This document shows positions 10,117-19,626 of a DNA stretch of 64,000 nucleotides, piece by piece. A program made the translations under genes and the position numbers. The notes beneath the pieces were generated by a model. The model saw only the letters and a list, made by a program, of their open reading frames with translations, was not told the origin of the DNA and did no database searches. Every line of letters begins with the position of its first letter. The first letter of the stretch is position 1. The stretch spans positions 1-64,000 of the forward strand of contig JAAYJU010000180.1 of assembly GCA_012522735.1 (NCBI GenBank). The letters run 5' to 3'. This DNA is from Clostridiales bacterium (GTDB lineage Bacteria; Bacillota; Clostridia; Lachnospirales; Lachnospiraceae).

Positions 10117-10881
10117 ATGAGATACGGATTAATCGGAGGAAAGCTTAGTCACAGCTATTCAAAATATATACATGAAAGAATGGTAGAATGTGAATATGAT
10201 CTTATCCCCTTAAATGAGGATGAGTTCGACGTGTTCATGAAAGAGAAAGTCTTTACTGGCATTAACGTAACTATACCCTATAAAGAAAAGGTACTACCTT
10301 ATCTGGATGAGATTGACTTTCTGGCAGAGAAAATTGGTGCAGTAAACACTATAGTAAATAAAAATGGTAGACTTAAAGGCTATAATACCGATTTCTATGG
10401 CTTACTTTATCTGTTCAATAGTAATAACATTAAAGTAGAGCATAAAAAATGCCTGATCCTTGGAGCAGGCGGTACCGCAAAAACTGCGCAGGCAGTAATA
10501 GAGGAGCTTAAGGCAGAAGAAATCATTACTGTAAGCAGAAATCCTATGGGAGAAAAGGAAATATCCTATGACGAATGCTATGACAGACATAATGATGCCC
10601 AAGTGATAGTAAATACTACACCTGTTGGCATGTATCCCAATATGGATGCATCTCCTTTGGACTTAACTACATTTACACAGTGCATGGCTGTTATAGATGT
10701 AATCTTTAATCCTATAGAGACTAGGCTTACAAAGCAAGCAAAAAATCTTGGCATCACAGCGGTTACTGGTCTTCCTATGCTAGTTGCACAAGCAAAGCAG
10801 GCTGAGGAATATTTTAGAGATATTAAGCTTGATGAAGCTATTATTGATAGGATAACTAAGGAATTGTTAAAAAGGATTTAA
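10117..10881 (+). CDS. aroE: Shikimate dehydrogenase
   Basis: YGLIGGKLSHSYSKYIHE, GINVTIPYKEKV, GAVNTIV, NTTPVGMYPN. Confidence 0.93.
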   Translation: MRYGLIGGKLSHSYSKYIHERMVECEYDLIPLNEDEFDVFMKEKVFTGINVTIPYKEKVLPYLDEIDFLAEKIGAVNTIVNKNGRLKGYNTDFYGLLYLFNSNNIKVEHKKCLILGAGGTAKTAQAVIEELKAEEIITVSRNPMGEKEISYDECYDRHNDAQVIVNTTPVGMYPNMDASPLDLTTFTQCMAVIDVIFNPIETRLTKQAKNLGITAVTGLPMLVAQAKQAEEYFRDIKLDEAIIDRITKELLKRI

Positions 10882-11738
10882 CGCTTTTCTCTTCCACTAA
10901 CAAATGCTCCACCAAGTATAAGTAGCCCTCCAAGCAGTTGCAAACCAGTAATCCTCTCACCAATAAATATAGCTGACATCACAAGAGCTGATATAGGATC
11001 TATATAGCTCAATATGGCAACAGTCTGACTCCCCAGCTTCTGTACTGATGAAAAATACAAGAGATATGCTAGGCCGGTATTAATAAGTCCAACCAAGGCT
11101 AGTTTTACAATTGCACTAGTGTCTAGTAAATTAAAGGGGACAGCTCCTTGCAAGAGCACATAAGGTATTAGTATCAATGAAGCTATTGTGAGCTGAATTA
11201 TGGTTGTATCAAGACCTCCCATATTCTTAATAAGCTTATTAAGAATAACTACTAAAGCATAAAGAAAAGCAGCACTTAGACCAAATCCAATACCAACCAA
11301 TTCATTACTAGCAAGACTTCCATCTCCTCCAGTCCAGGCAACCAGGAACATACCAATTATTGCGGCTAGTATAGATAGTAATTTTCTAAAAGTAAGCTTT
11401 TCCTTTAATATTAAAGGTGAAAGAAATACTACAATGACCGGGGCAAAGTAATAGCTTAAGGTGGCATTAGTAATAGTTGTGTTTTTATATGCCTCAAATA
11501 AAAGTATCCAATTAAATCCCAAAGCAGCACCTGAAGCTATAAGGAATATAAGATTCTTCTTTATTTCCTTAAAGCTCGGCTTCTTCTTCATCACAAGAGC
11601 GGCTATAATTAGGAATATGCTTCCTATTACGCCTCTTATCATTGCAATCTGTGCTGAAGATAATGGAATTCCTTTAATTATTAATCCTATACTTCCAAAG
11701 ATGATCATGGAAATTATAAAATATATTTTCTCAGTCAT
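10878..11738 (-). CDS. EamA/DMT family transporter
   Basis: Ten-TM-like hydrophobic pattern, two EamA repeats. Confidence 0.88.
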   Translation of the reverse strand: MTEKIYFIISMIIFGSIGLIIKGIPLSSAQIAMIRGVIGSIFLIIAALVMKKKPSFKEIKKNLIFLIASGAALGFNWILLFEAYKNTTITNATLSYYFAPVIVVFLSPLILKEKLTFRKLLSILAAIIGMFLVAWTGGDGSLASNELVGIGFGLSAAFLYALVVILNKLIKNMGGLDTTIIQLTIASLILIPYVLLQGAVPFNLLDTSAIVKLALVGLINTGLAYLLYFSSVQKLGSQTVAILSYIDPISALVMSAIFIGERITGLQLLGGLLILGGAFVSGREKR

Positions 11739-11760
11739 ATGTACACCTGCTTTTCAAAAA

Positions 11761-11796
11761 AGCGTAATCTATAGATACATTTCTACAGATTACGCT
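11761..11796 (-). terminator. Stem-loop downstream of efp
   Basis: agcgtaatct...agattacgct inverted repeat between efp and the EamA gene. Confidence 0.6.
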
Positions 11797-11817
11797 ATAT
11801 GTTTTTCTTATATCTAC

Positions 11818-12375
11818 TTATACCCTCTTCATATATTCCCCAGTTCTGGTATCGATGCTGATTTTGTCTCCCTGATTGACGAATAAAGGAACATATACTG
11901 TAGCACCTGTCTCAACAACTGCGGGCTTTGTAGCACCTTGTGCTGTATCTCCCTTAAAGCCTGGCTCTGTATCGGTAATCTCTAACTCAACAAATAGCGG
12001 AGGCTCAATAGCAAATATGGCACCATTATGAGAAAGCATTTTAACCATCTCATTTTCCTTAACGAATTTAAGGGCATCGCCAACAGCTTCCTTATTCATA
12101 GCTATCTGATCATATGTTTCAACGTTCATGAAGTTAAACAATTCTCCATCGCTATATAAATACTGCATATCACTTCTGTCTATATGTGCCGTCGGAAATT
12201 TCTCCGTAGGGCGGAATGTTCTCTCCGTAACACCACCATTTTTTATGTCTCTTAATTTTGTTCTAACAAAGGCTGCACCTTTTCCAGGCTTAACATGTTG
12301 AAAATCAATTATTTGATATACTATACCCTCTATTTCGACTGTCAACCCATTCCTGAATTCGCCTGCTGATACCAT
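11818..12375 (-). CDS. efp: Translation elongation factor P
   Basis: [49 protein letters not shown]. Confidence 0.97.
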   Translation of the reverse strand: MVSAGEFRNGLTVEIEGIVYQIIDFQHVKPGKGAAFVRTKLRDIKNGGVTERTFRPTEKFPTAHIDRSDMQYLYSDGELFNFMNVETYDQIAMNKEAVGDALKFVKENEMVKMLSHNGAIFAIEPPLFVELEITDTEPGFKGDTAQGATKPAVVETGATVYVPLFVNQGDKISIDTRTGEYMKRV

Positions 12376-12453
12376 ACTAATTCCTCCTTAATTTTAACTA
12401 CACCTAAGTGTATAATAAACTACTATTATTTGCAACATTTTTTTAACTATATC

Positions 12454-13521
12454 CTACAGTTCTATAAGTGATTTGTCGGAATGAGTATAATTTTCATACC
12501 CATTCTCAGTTACTTCTACAAGATCCTCAATCCGTACTCCACCAAAACCTCTGACATAGATACCAGGTTCTACTGTCTCTATCATCCCAGCCTCTATGAT
12601 GCCTTCCTCACTTGGTGAAAGTCTAGGGTCTTCATGAATGAATAATCCCACACTATGTCCCAGTCCATGACCAAAGCATCCCTCATAGCCTGCCTTGTAT
12701 ATGATGTCTCTTGCCACTTTATCAATGTCCTTGCCCTTAAGACCGGCTTTAATAACGTCCAATGCCGCAAGCTGCGCTTCAAGAACTATATTGTAAATCT
12801 CCTTCTGCTTATCTGATGCCTTACCAACTACTATGGTCCTTGTCATATCAGAGCAATAGCCCTCATATACGCAGCCATAATCCATAGTAAGAAAATCTCC
12901 ATTCTCTATCTTCTTTTTTGTGGGAACCGCATGAGGCATTGACGAATTCACACCGGAAGCCACTATAGCGGAAAAGCTTGATCTTTCTCCTCCATGAAGC
13001 TTTAATAGATATTCAATTCTTGCTGCAACTTCAAGCTCAGTCATTCCAGGCTTTATAAATGTTAATATCTCTGTAAACACCTTGTCGCCAATAGCTTCAG
13101 CCTGTTTAATATACTCTAACTCCTTTGGCGTCTTTATTCTTCTAAGTCTTGTGATATCATCATTAATAGGAACGAGTTCATCCACATTAAGCTTATTCAC
13201 TAAATCCTGATATCTTGAGAACAGCATATCCTTAGATTCAAAACCAAGGCTTTTAACATTATCTGTTTTTAGTATATCATTAATTGCTTCCTCATATCCT
13301 CCGCCACCGATTGTGACAATTTCATAGCCCTTCGCCTCAGCCTCAGCCTGATAGGTATAACGAAAATCAGTTATAACCATATGATGATTCTTTGAGATAT
13401 ATAAATATCCTGTTTCACCTGCAAAGCCACTGACATAACGCATATTATTGCCGTTTGATATCAGAACTGCGTCAATATTCAAATTTTCATTTATTTCCTG
13501 AACTCTTTTAAAATTATCCAT
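12454..13521 (-). CDS. pepP: M24 family Xaa-Pro aminopeptidase
   Basis: SGVNSSMPHAVPTKK, TMDYGCVYEGYCSDMTRT, GHGLGHSVGLFIHEDPRLS, MIETVEPGIY. Confidence 0.92.
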   Translation of the reverse strand: MDNFKRVQEINENLNIDAVLISNGNNMRYVSGFAGETGYLYISKNHHMVITDFRYTYQAEAEAKGYEIVTIGGGGYEEAINDILKTDNVKSLGFESKDMLFSRYQDLVNKLNVDELVPINDDITRLRRIKTPKELEYIKQAEAIGDKVFTEILTFIKPGMTELEVAARIEYLLKLHGGERSSFSAIVASGVNSSMPHAVPTKKKIENGDFLTMDYGCVYEGYCSDMTRTIVVGKASDKQKEIYNIVLEAQLAALDVIKAGLKGKDIDKVARDIIYKAGYEGCFGHGLGHSVGLFIHEDPRLSPSEEGIIEAGMIETVEPGIYVRGFGGVRIEDLVEVTENGYENYTHSDKSLIEL

Positions 13522-13563
13522 GCTTGTCCTTCCATTTCTTATATATTTAATGTATGTCTCATA

Positions 13564-14004
13564 TTAATTCTTAGTGCAAAGCTTAATCAAAGCCTCCATA
13601 GCCATAAGATAACCTTCAAAACCATGACCGGAAATCTGACCATCACATACCGGTTCAGTAACTGAGGTATGTCTAAATTCTTCCCTTTGATGAATGTTAG
13701 AAATATGAACCTCAATCTTAGGAATACTTATACTTGCCAGAGCATCCCTAATGGCATAGCTATAGTGAGTATAAGCCGCTGGATTAATAACGATTCCATC
13801 CACCTTCTCATTATAAGCCCTTTGAAGTCTATCAATAATTTCTCCCTCCCCGTTACTTTGAAATGTCTCGACTTCAATATTAAGCTCATCAGCCTTTTTC
13901 TCTATTAGGTCTATTAAATCAGAATAGCTTCTGTCACCGTATACACCCTTCTCCCGAATACCCAAGAAATTCAAATTAGGACCGTTAATTATTAGAAATT
14001 TCAT
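13564..14004 (-). CDS. aroQ: Type II 3-dehydroquinate dehydratase
   Basis: INGPNLNFLGIREKGVYG, INPAAYTHYSYAIRDAL, EVHISNIHQREEFRHTSV. Confidence 0.96.
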   Translation of the reverse strand: MKFLIINGPNLNFLGIREKGVYGDRSYSDLIDLIEKKADELNIEVETFQSNGEGEIIDRLQRAYNEKVDGIVINPAAYTHYSYAIRDALASISIPKIEVHISNIHQREEFRHTSVTEPVCDGQISGHGFEGYLMAMEALIKLCTKN

Positions 14005-14010
14005 ACTATT

Positions 14011-14162
14011 CCTCCTCTATAGATTTAATTATTATCACTACATTTAACGGAGGAATTAGCCTCCTCTATAGATTTAATTATTATCACTACATTTAACGGA
14101 GGAATTAGCCTCCTCTATAGATTTAATCATTATCACTACATTTATCGGAGGTTATATCCTCC
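14011..14162 (-). repeat. SD/anti-SD tandem repeat array, 3 units of 49 bp, overlapping the 3' end of aroK
   Basis: cctcctctatagatttaattattatcactacatttaacggaggaattag at 14011 and 14060; diverged third unit at 14109; next CCTCC at 14158. Confidence 0.92.
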
Positions 14163-14660
14163 AAGTATTTCTCTTACAATATCATCGATAGTCTTACCAT
14201 CTGTATCAATAATAGTATCCGCAGATCTCTTATAAATAGGGGTTCTCTCTGCAAGAAGCTTCTCAACCTTATCGCGAGGATTTTCTCCTTTAAGAAGAGG
14301 TCTTGTATTATCACCTGATAATCTATCAATTATCGTTTCCATAGAAGCCTGTAGATATATAACTCGTCCCATAAGGCGCAATAGATTAACATTTTGCCCC
14401 CTTAAAGGCATTCCTCCACCAGTAGAAAGTACAGTAGTTTTTAAGGTTCCCACAATTGACAATAACAGTGTTGACTCCAGATTACGAAAGAGTTCTTCTC
14501 CATACTTAAGGAAAATCTCATCTATCTCAACGCCTTCACTTTCTACAATCATTTCATCGGTATCCTTAAAATCATACCCTAACTTCTCGGCTAGCTTTTT
14601 ACCTACACTACTCTTCCCCGAGCCCATAAAGCCTATTAAAATATAATTATCTGCTAACAT
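14142..14660 (-). CDS. aroK: Shikimate kinase
   Basis: ILIGFMGSGKSSVGKKLAEKLGYDFKDTDE; STGGGMPLR; C-terminal GGYNLR* lies in the repeat. Confidence 0.95.
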   Translation of the reverse strand: MLADNYILIGFMGSGKSSVGKKLAEKLGYDFKDTDEMIVESEGVEIDEIFLKYGEELFRNLESTLLLSIVGTLKTTVLSTGGGMPLRGQNVNLLRLMGRVIYLQASMETIIDRLSGDNTRPLLKGENPRDKVEKLLAERTPIYKRSADTIIDTDGKTIDDIVREILGGYNLR

Positions 14661-14721
14661 CCCTTGCCCCTTTATATTACTATCATCTGTGCCTGCTTAT
14701 TCATAACTTTTTTCATTCTGC

Positions 14722-15240
14722 CTATACCTTTTTGATTTTCCCTCTTCTTAAATCTCTTCTATAATACTTAAGGACTATCCTTTCTAACTTTCGTTTAAAA
14801 ACAATCTGTATCTCCTCCTTAGGACCGACAGGCTTTACAAAATAAGACATCATTCCTATCCTATTAGTACCAAAAATATCAGTAAATAGTTGGTCGCCTA
14901 CAAATACAGTGTTATCGATATTTGTTCCCATCTGTTTCATTGCTCTAAAGAAGCTCTTCTTTGCAGGCTTGTTTGCCTTATAAATATACTTTACATTTAT
15001 GTCTTTGTTAAACCTGGTAACACGTTCTTCGCTGTTATTAGATATCAGGCACAATTTGAACCCTATCACTTTTAGCCTAGCCATAAGCTCTATAGCTCTC
15101 GGACTAGCATCTGCTCCGTGCTCTACCAAGGTATTATCTATATCAAAGATAATTCCTCTATATCCTTCTTTATATAGTTTTTCATAATCAATTACATATG
15201 GTGAGTCAGCGATTCTTTTGGGGTAAAAAATTTTAAGCAT
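14722..15240 (-). CDS. YqeG family HAD-IIIA phosphatase
   Basis: FDIDNTLVEHG, FVGDQLFTDIFGTNRIGM. Confidence 0.93.
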   Translation of the reverse strand: MLKIFYPKRIADSPYVIDYEKLYKEGYRGIIFDIDNTLVEHGADASPRAIELMARLKVIGFKLCLISNNSEERVTRFNKDINVKYIYKANKPAKKSFFRAMKQMGTNIDNTVFVGDQLFTDIFGTNRIGMMSYFVKPVGPKEEIQIVFKRKLERIVLKYYRRDLRRGKIKKV

Positions 15241-15262
15241 AATATCTCTCCAATTCTATGTT

Positions 15263-15374
15263 GATAAGCAGATTAGTGGCTCCGCATTATGATAAGCAGA
15301 TTAGTGGCTCCGCATTATGATAAGCAGATTAGTGGCTCCGCATTATGATAAGCAGATTAGTGGCTCCGATGCTT
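15263..15374. repeat. Four tandem copies of the 28 bp left end of the TAAGCAGATTAG element
   Basis: gataagcagattagtggctccgcattat at 15263, 15291, 15319; fourth copy at 15347 continues into the full element. Confidence 0.95.
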
Positions 15375-15483
15375 CGCATCGTAGCACATGTTGCACTTAT
15401 CCAAGAGAAACATTATGTTTTATTATAACGCAAAAATCGCGTCACATAAAACATACTATTTCTCTTGGACTAATCTGCTTATC
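15347..15483. repeat. MITE-like/structured element copy A
   Basis: GATAAGCAGATTAG ... CTAATCTGCTTATC termini; GTTGCACTTATCC core; hairpin ccaagagaaa...ttctcttgg. Confidence 0.85.
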
Positions 15484-15576
15484 ATGATTATATCAATTCA
15501 TGGTTAAGCATACAACAATAAAGATTATCTTATTTTATGTAGCAAAATTAGTCTTGTTACATAAAGAAAAAACCAA

Positions 15577-15604
15577 GCCACAAACAAAAGTATTTGCTTG
15601 TGGC
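15577..15604 (-). terminator. Rho-independent terminator of the GH5 gene
   Basis: Minus strand gccacaagcaaatacttttgtttgtggc followed by ttggttttttc. Confidence 0.75.
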
Positions 15605-15656
15605 ATAAGATTATGTATGGTAAAACAAGAAATTGTAATAGTAGTTTTAATTGACT

Positions 15657-16715
15657 TTAGCTCTGCTTTTTACTAACTATATCAATCAACTCTTTGTTAA
15701 TGATGACAGAATCCTTATTCACCATCGGAAAGCTCAAAAGCTTGTAGGTCCAGACTGCTCTGCCTATTCCATATTCAATAAGTAATTCACTAAGATCCTT
15801 GTGCCATCTAAGGCTGCTTTCTATTGGAGCATGTTCAATTACACCGTACTCTCCACAATAAAGAATACAATTCCGCTCTTTAGAAAAGTTAATAGCAGGC
15901 TGTAGATATCTACGAAGATATTCCTTATCCATATTTTTGGCAAATGAATAACGCTGTCTGAGATCCTCCGCTCTCGATGTAGCTTTCTCATATATATCTT
16001 CTCCTGAGGGATAAGGAATTTTAAATTCCAAGTTCTTAAGCAAGGGTTCCCATCCGGCCTTTTGATGTGTAAAGATGTGGGGCTCGTAAAAATGAAAGGT
16101 ATATACCAAATTGTCATCCTCTATCTTATCGAGCTCATTAAGTGTATTTACACTATTATAATGATTTCCGCCTATAATGATAATTCGGTCTCTGTCAATC
16201 TCACGAATCCCTGCTACAGCTTTCTTACTAAGCTGATTCCACCTGTCGCTGTTAGGCTCCACTATTTCATTAAGAAGCTCAAATACCAGATTGCTTCCAT
16301 AACCTAAATAGCGCTTAGTAAATTCCTGCCACAGCTTTATATACCTCTCTTGCATGTGCTCACTCTCGAACAGCTTGTTCTCACTCAGTGAATGAAAAGC
16401 ATATCCCGGAGCTCTATGAAGATCCATTATTATATTCAGATTATATTTTTCGCACCATTTGACACAGCTGTCTATATAGGAGAATCCCTCCTCCTTATAA
16501 TCAAAGGGTTTATCATCATCCTCAAGCACCATATAATCAATAGGTAGCCTTACATGATCCATTCCCCAAGAGGCAATCTGGGCTATATCTGCTTCGGTTA
16601 TAAAGGAATCAAAATGTTCTTTTCTTGCTTCTCGGTATTGCGATATCCAACCACCTAAATTCACGCCTGCCTTAAAACCATCAAAATTGTTCATATAAAA
16701 ATCCTTTCTGTTCAT
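15657..16715 (-). CDS. Glycoside hydrolase family 5 (cellulase-type)
   Basis: GVNLGGWISQY, DLHRAPGYAF, LVFELLNEIVEP, YTFHFYEPHIFTHQ, ILYCGEYGVIEHAP. Confidence 0.9.
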   Translation of the reverse strand: MNRKDFYMNNFDGFKAGVNLGGWISQYREARKEHFDSFITEADIAQIASWGMDHVRLPIDYMVLEDDDKPFDYKEEGFSYIDSCVKWCEKYNLNIIMDLHRAPGYAFHSLSENKLFESEHMQERYIKLWQEFTKRYLGYGSNLVFELLNEIVEPNSDRWNQLSKKAVAGIREIDRDRIIIIGGNHYNSVNTLNELDKIEDDNLVYTFHFYEPHIFTHQKAGWEPLLKNLEFKIPYPSGEDIYEKATSRAEDLRQRYSFAKNMDKEYLRRYLQPAINFSKERNCILYCGEYGVIEHAPIESSLRWHKDLSELLIEYGIGRAVWTYKLLSFPMVNKDSVIINKELIDIVSKKQS

Positions 16716-16872
16716 AATATCTCTAACAAGACAGATTGAAATGCTTTATCAATAGCAATATCAGCTTACATTATTATACAGAAATTATCCTTATTAAAAC
16801 AATGGTTAAAGCGCCTAAAAAAATGCAATATCTTATAAAAATATTCATAAAAGATAATCTCAAAAGAAGATA

Positions 16873-17307
16873 TTATTTTTCAACATCAGCTGTACAATGT
16901 GAGCACTTGGTTGCATCAAGATGAATATCAGAATAGCAATAAGGGCATTTCTTTGTTGTAGGAGCTGCAGGCGCCTCGGGCTTCTGTAGCTTGTTAATCC
17001 ATTTGACGATCAAAAATACAACAAATGCCATGATAATGAAATTAATAATGTTTGAGATAAACATGCCATACTTTACTACTGCTGCTTCAGCTTCTTGGGC
17101 GGCAAGTAATGTGTCATAGCTCTCCCCATCAAGTGCTATAAATAAATTACTAAAATCGATTTTCTTAGTAAATACTCCAAGGAGTGGCATAACAATGTCA
17201 TTAACCAGAGAATTTACGATGGAGTTAAAAGCACCTCCAATAATTATACCTACTGCTAAATCAATCATGTTACCTCGAAGTGCAAACTTCTTAAATTCCT
17301 TTAGCAT
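16873..17307 (-). CDS. mscL: Large-conductance mechanosensitive channel MscL with C-terminal zinc ribbon
   Basis: [45 protein letters not shown]-terminal CPYC..CSHC. Confidence 0.93.
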   Translation of the reverse strand: MLKEFKKFALRGNMIDLAVGIIIGGAFNSIVNSLVNDIVMPLLGVFTKKIDFSNLFIALDGESYDTLLAAQEAEAAVVKYGMFISNIINFIIMAFVVFLIVKWINKLQKPEAPAAPTTKKCPYCYSDIHLDATKCSHCTADVEK

Positions 17308-17421
17308 TTTAATCCCTTCTTTCTTATTAATTTGATGTACTGTACTTAATTTCTTTAGTTTCCTTGAATTATTATGTTTCATTTTTTCATCATCCATACC
17401 TTAATAATATTCTTTAGCGAG

Positions 17422-17460
17422 TAAGCAGATTAGTAGCTCCGATGCTTATCATGATTATAC
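17422..17460. repeat. Deletion derivative of the TAAGCAGATTAG element
   Basis: taagcagattagtagctccgatgcttatcatgattata: left end fused to the sequence found to the right of copy A. Confidence 0.7.
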
Positions 17461-17532
17461 CATGGTGATTTATAGATTTCAAAACAAATAATGTAATATA
17501 TGTGTGCTGAAAATATCTGTGTAGTGGAAATC

Positions 17533-17560
17533 TTGACATTTTTTTCTACCTGTTTATAAT
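17533..17560 (+). promoter_or_regulatory. Sigma-A type promoter upstream of the thrS T-box
   Basis: TTGACA-16 nt-TATAAT. Confidence 0.7.
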
Positions 17561-17574
17561 GGACTTAATAACAT

Positions 17575-17825
17575 AAGAAAAGCAATGATGGAAAAGAGTA
17601 AATCAATAGGAAGCAAACAGAGAGAGGAGCATATGGTGGGAGTTCCTTATGTGAAATTTGATTGAAAACCATTCCTGAGCTGTAGCACAGAAAATAGTAT
17701 GTGTTATCGTATACCTGCGTTAAAGGTTAGGGTTTGTTGGAATCCGAAGTGAAAAGTTAAGGTGGAACCGTGCGTGATATATGCACCCTTAGGCAGAAAC
17801 ATTCTGCTTAGGGGTGTTTTTTACC
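17575..17825 (+). promoter_or_regulatory. T-box leader of thrS
   Basis: T-box motif AAGGTGGAACCGTG; stem I AGAGAG...GGTGGGAG; candidate specifier ACC in gaaaACCattcc; terminator cacccttaggcagaaacattctgcttaggggtgtttttt. Confidence 0.9.
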
Positions 17826-17886
17826 TGTTCGCATGGCAATTTCTTTTCTTATGTTATCAATTTTATTACCGAAAGGAGACATAGTG

Positions 17887-19626
17887 ATGAAAGTGATAAT
17901 GAAGAATGGAGAAATTGTTGAGAGCTCATTTGGAGAGGAGCTGGGGCGAAATGCGCTGCGCCATACCGCCGCACATATTCTGGCTCAAGCGGTAAAGCGA
18001 ATTTACCCAGAGACAAAATGTGCCATAGGACCCGCCATAGAAAATGGGTTCTATTATGATTTCGAATTTGGCTTTGATTTTACTGCAGAAAATCTATCTG
18101 AGATTGAAGCCGAGATAAAGCGCATAGTTAAAGAGGCTTTGCCGATTGAACGCCTTGTAGTAAGCCGAGAGGATGCTATAAGTGAAATGAAAAAGCGGAA
18201 GGAGGACTATAAGCTAGAATTACTTGCAGATATACCGCTGGATTCAACAATAAGTTTCTTTAGGCAAGGTGAATATTTAGAGATGTGCGCGGGCCCGCAT
18301 GTAGTAAACACAAGCCTTGTAAAAGCTATTAAGTTGACAGCTCTTGCAGGAGCTTATTGGAAGGGCAATGAAAATAATCAGATGCTAACTAGAATATATG
18401 GCACGGCTTTTTTAAAGCAGAGTGAACTCGATGAGTATATTGAAAAGCTTGAAGAAGCTAAGGCTAGAGACCACCGAAGGATTGGTAAGGAGCTTGGTTT
18501 ATTTGTCTTAATGGAGGAAGGACCTGGCTTTCCATTTTTTCTTCCCAAGGGGATAGTGCTAAAGAATTTATTACTGGATTATTGGAGAAAAGTTCATGAG
18601 CGTGAGGGTTATGTGGAAATATCATCACCGATTATGCTAAGACAAGAGCTATGGGAGGTCTCCGGACATTGGGATAATTACCGTGAAAGAATGTATACAT
18701 CAGAAATTGACGATATGGAATATGCTATAAAGCCAATGAACTGTCCCGGGGGAATGCTTGTATATAAAATGCAGCCACATTCCTATAAGGAGCTACCCAT
18801 TCGAATGGGTGAGCTCGGTCTTATTCATCGACATGAAAAATCAGGGACCCTTCATGGGCTTTTTAGAGTTCGCAGTTTTATACAGGATGACGCTCATATA
18901 TTTATGATGCGTGAACAGGTAATTGATGAAATCAAAGGTGTAGTTAGATTAATTGATGAGGTCTATCAGCAGTTCGGGTTCAAGTATCATGTAGAGCTAT
19001 CTACTAGACCCGAGAAAAGTATCGGAAGTGATGACGATTGGGAAGAGGCTATTGGAGCATTAAAGCTGGCTCTTGAGGAGATGAATCTATCTTATATAAT
19101 TAATGAAGGCGATGGGGCCTTTTATGGACCAAAGATAGACTTCCACTTGGAGGATTCTATAGGTAGAACATGGCAATGCGGAACAATACAATTGGATTTT
19201 CAGTTGCCACAAAGATTTAATGCTGAATATGTTGGTGCTGATGGCGAGAAGCATCAACCAATAATGATTCATCGTGTTATTCTTGGTTCAGTCGAACGAT
19301 TTATCGGAATCCTTATTGAGCATTATGCGGGAAAGTTTCCTGTTTGGCTGGCACCTGTTCAAGTCAAAATACTTCCAATATCAAATGCTTTTTTGGATTA
19401 TGCTTTAATAATATTTAATAAGCTAAAGGAAGCAGGTATCCGCTGCGAGCTTGATGAGCGAGACGAGAAGCTTGGTTATAAAATTAGAGAAGCCAGATTA
19501 GACAAGGTTCCATATATGGTTGTTGTCGGAAAGAATGAGCAAGAAGCCAATACAATTTCAGTTCGTGGAAGAGATGATGGCGACCTAGGAAACATGTCAG
19601 TTGATGAATTTATAAGGAGGATATAA
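17887..19626 (+). CDS. thrS: Threonyl-tRNA synthetase (start trimmed to MKVIMKNGEIV)
   Basis: HTAAHILAQAVKRIYP, AIKPMNCPGGMLVYK, class II motifs; T-box upstream. Confidence 0.96.
   Translation: MKVIMKNGEIVESSFGEELGRNALRHTAAHILAQAVKRIYPETKCAIGPAIENGFYYDFEFGFDFTAENLSEIEAEIKRIVKEALPIERLVVSREDAISEMKKRKEDYKLELLADIPLDSTISFFRQGEYLEMCAGPHVVNTSLVKAIKLTALAGAYWKGNENNQMLTRIYGTAFLKQSELDEYIEKLEEAKARDHRRIGKELGLFVLMEEGPGFPFFLPKGIVLKNLLLDYWRKVHEREGYVEISSPIMLRQELWEVSGHWDNYRERMYTSEIDDMEYAIKPMNCPGGMLVYKMQPHSYKELPIRMGELGLIHRHEKSGTLHGLFRVRSFIQDDAHIFMMREQVIDEIKGVVRLIDEVYQQFGFKYHVELSTRPEKSIGSDDDWEEAIGALKLALEEMNLSYIINEGDGAFYGPKIDFHLEDSIGRTWQCGTIQLDFQLPQRFNAEYVGADGEKHQPIMIHRVILGSVERFIGILIEHYAGKFPVWLAPVQVKILPISNAFLDYALIIFNKLKEAGIRCELDERDEKLGYKIREARLDKVPYMVVVGKNEQEANTISVRGRDDGDLGNMSVDEFIRRI

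Noticed and set aside
14011-14162. 49 bp repeats as CRISPR or coding repeats
   Set aside because: Whole units repeat without unique spacers, and 49 bp breaks any reading frame; better explained as an RBS/hairpin array.
15263-15374. 28 bp direct repeats as a CRISPR array
   Set aside because: Units are head-to-tail with no spacers, no cas genes are nearby, and the unit equals the end of a dispersed element.
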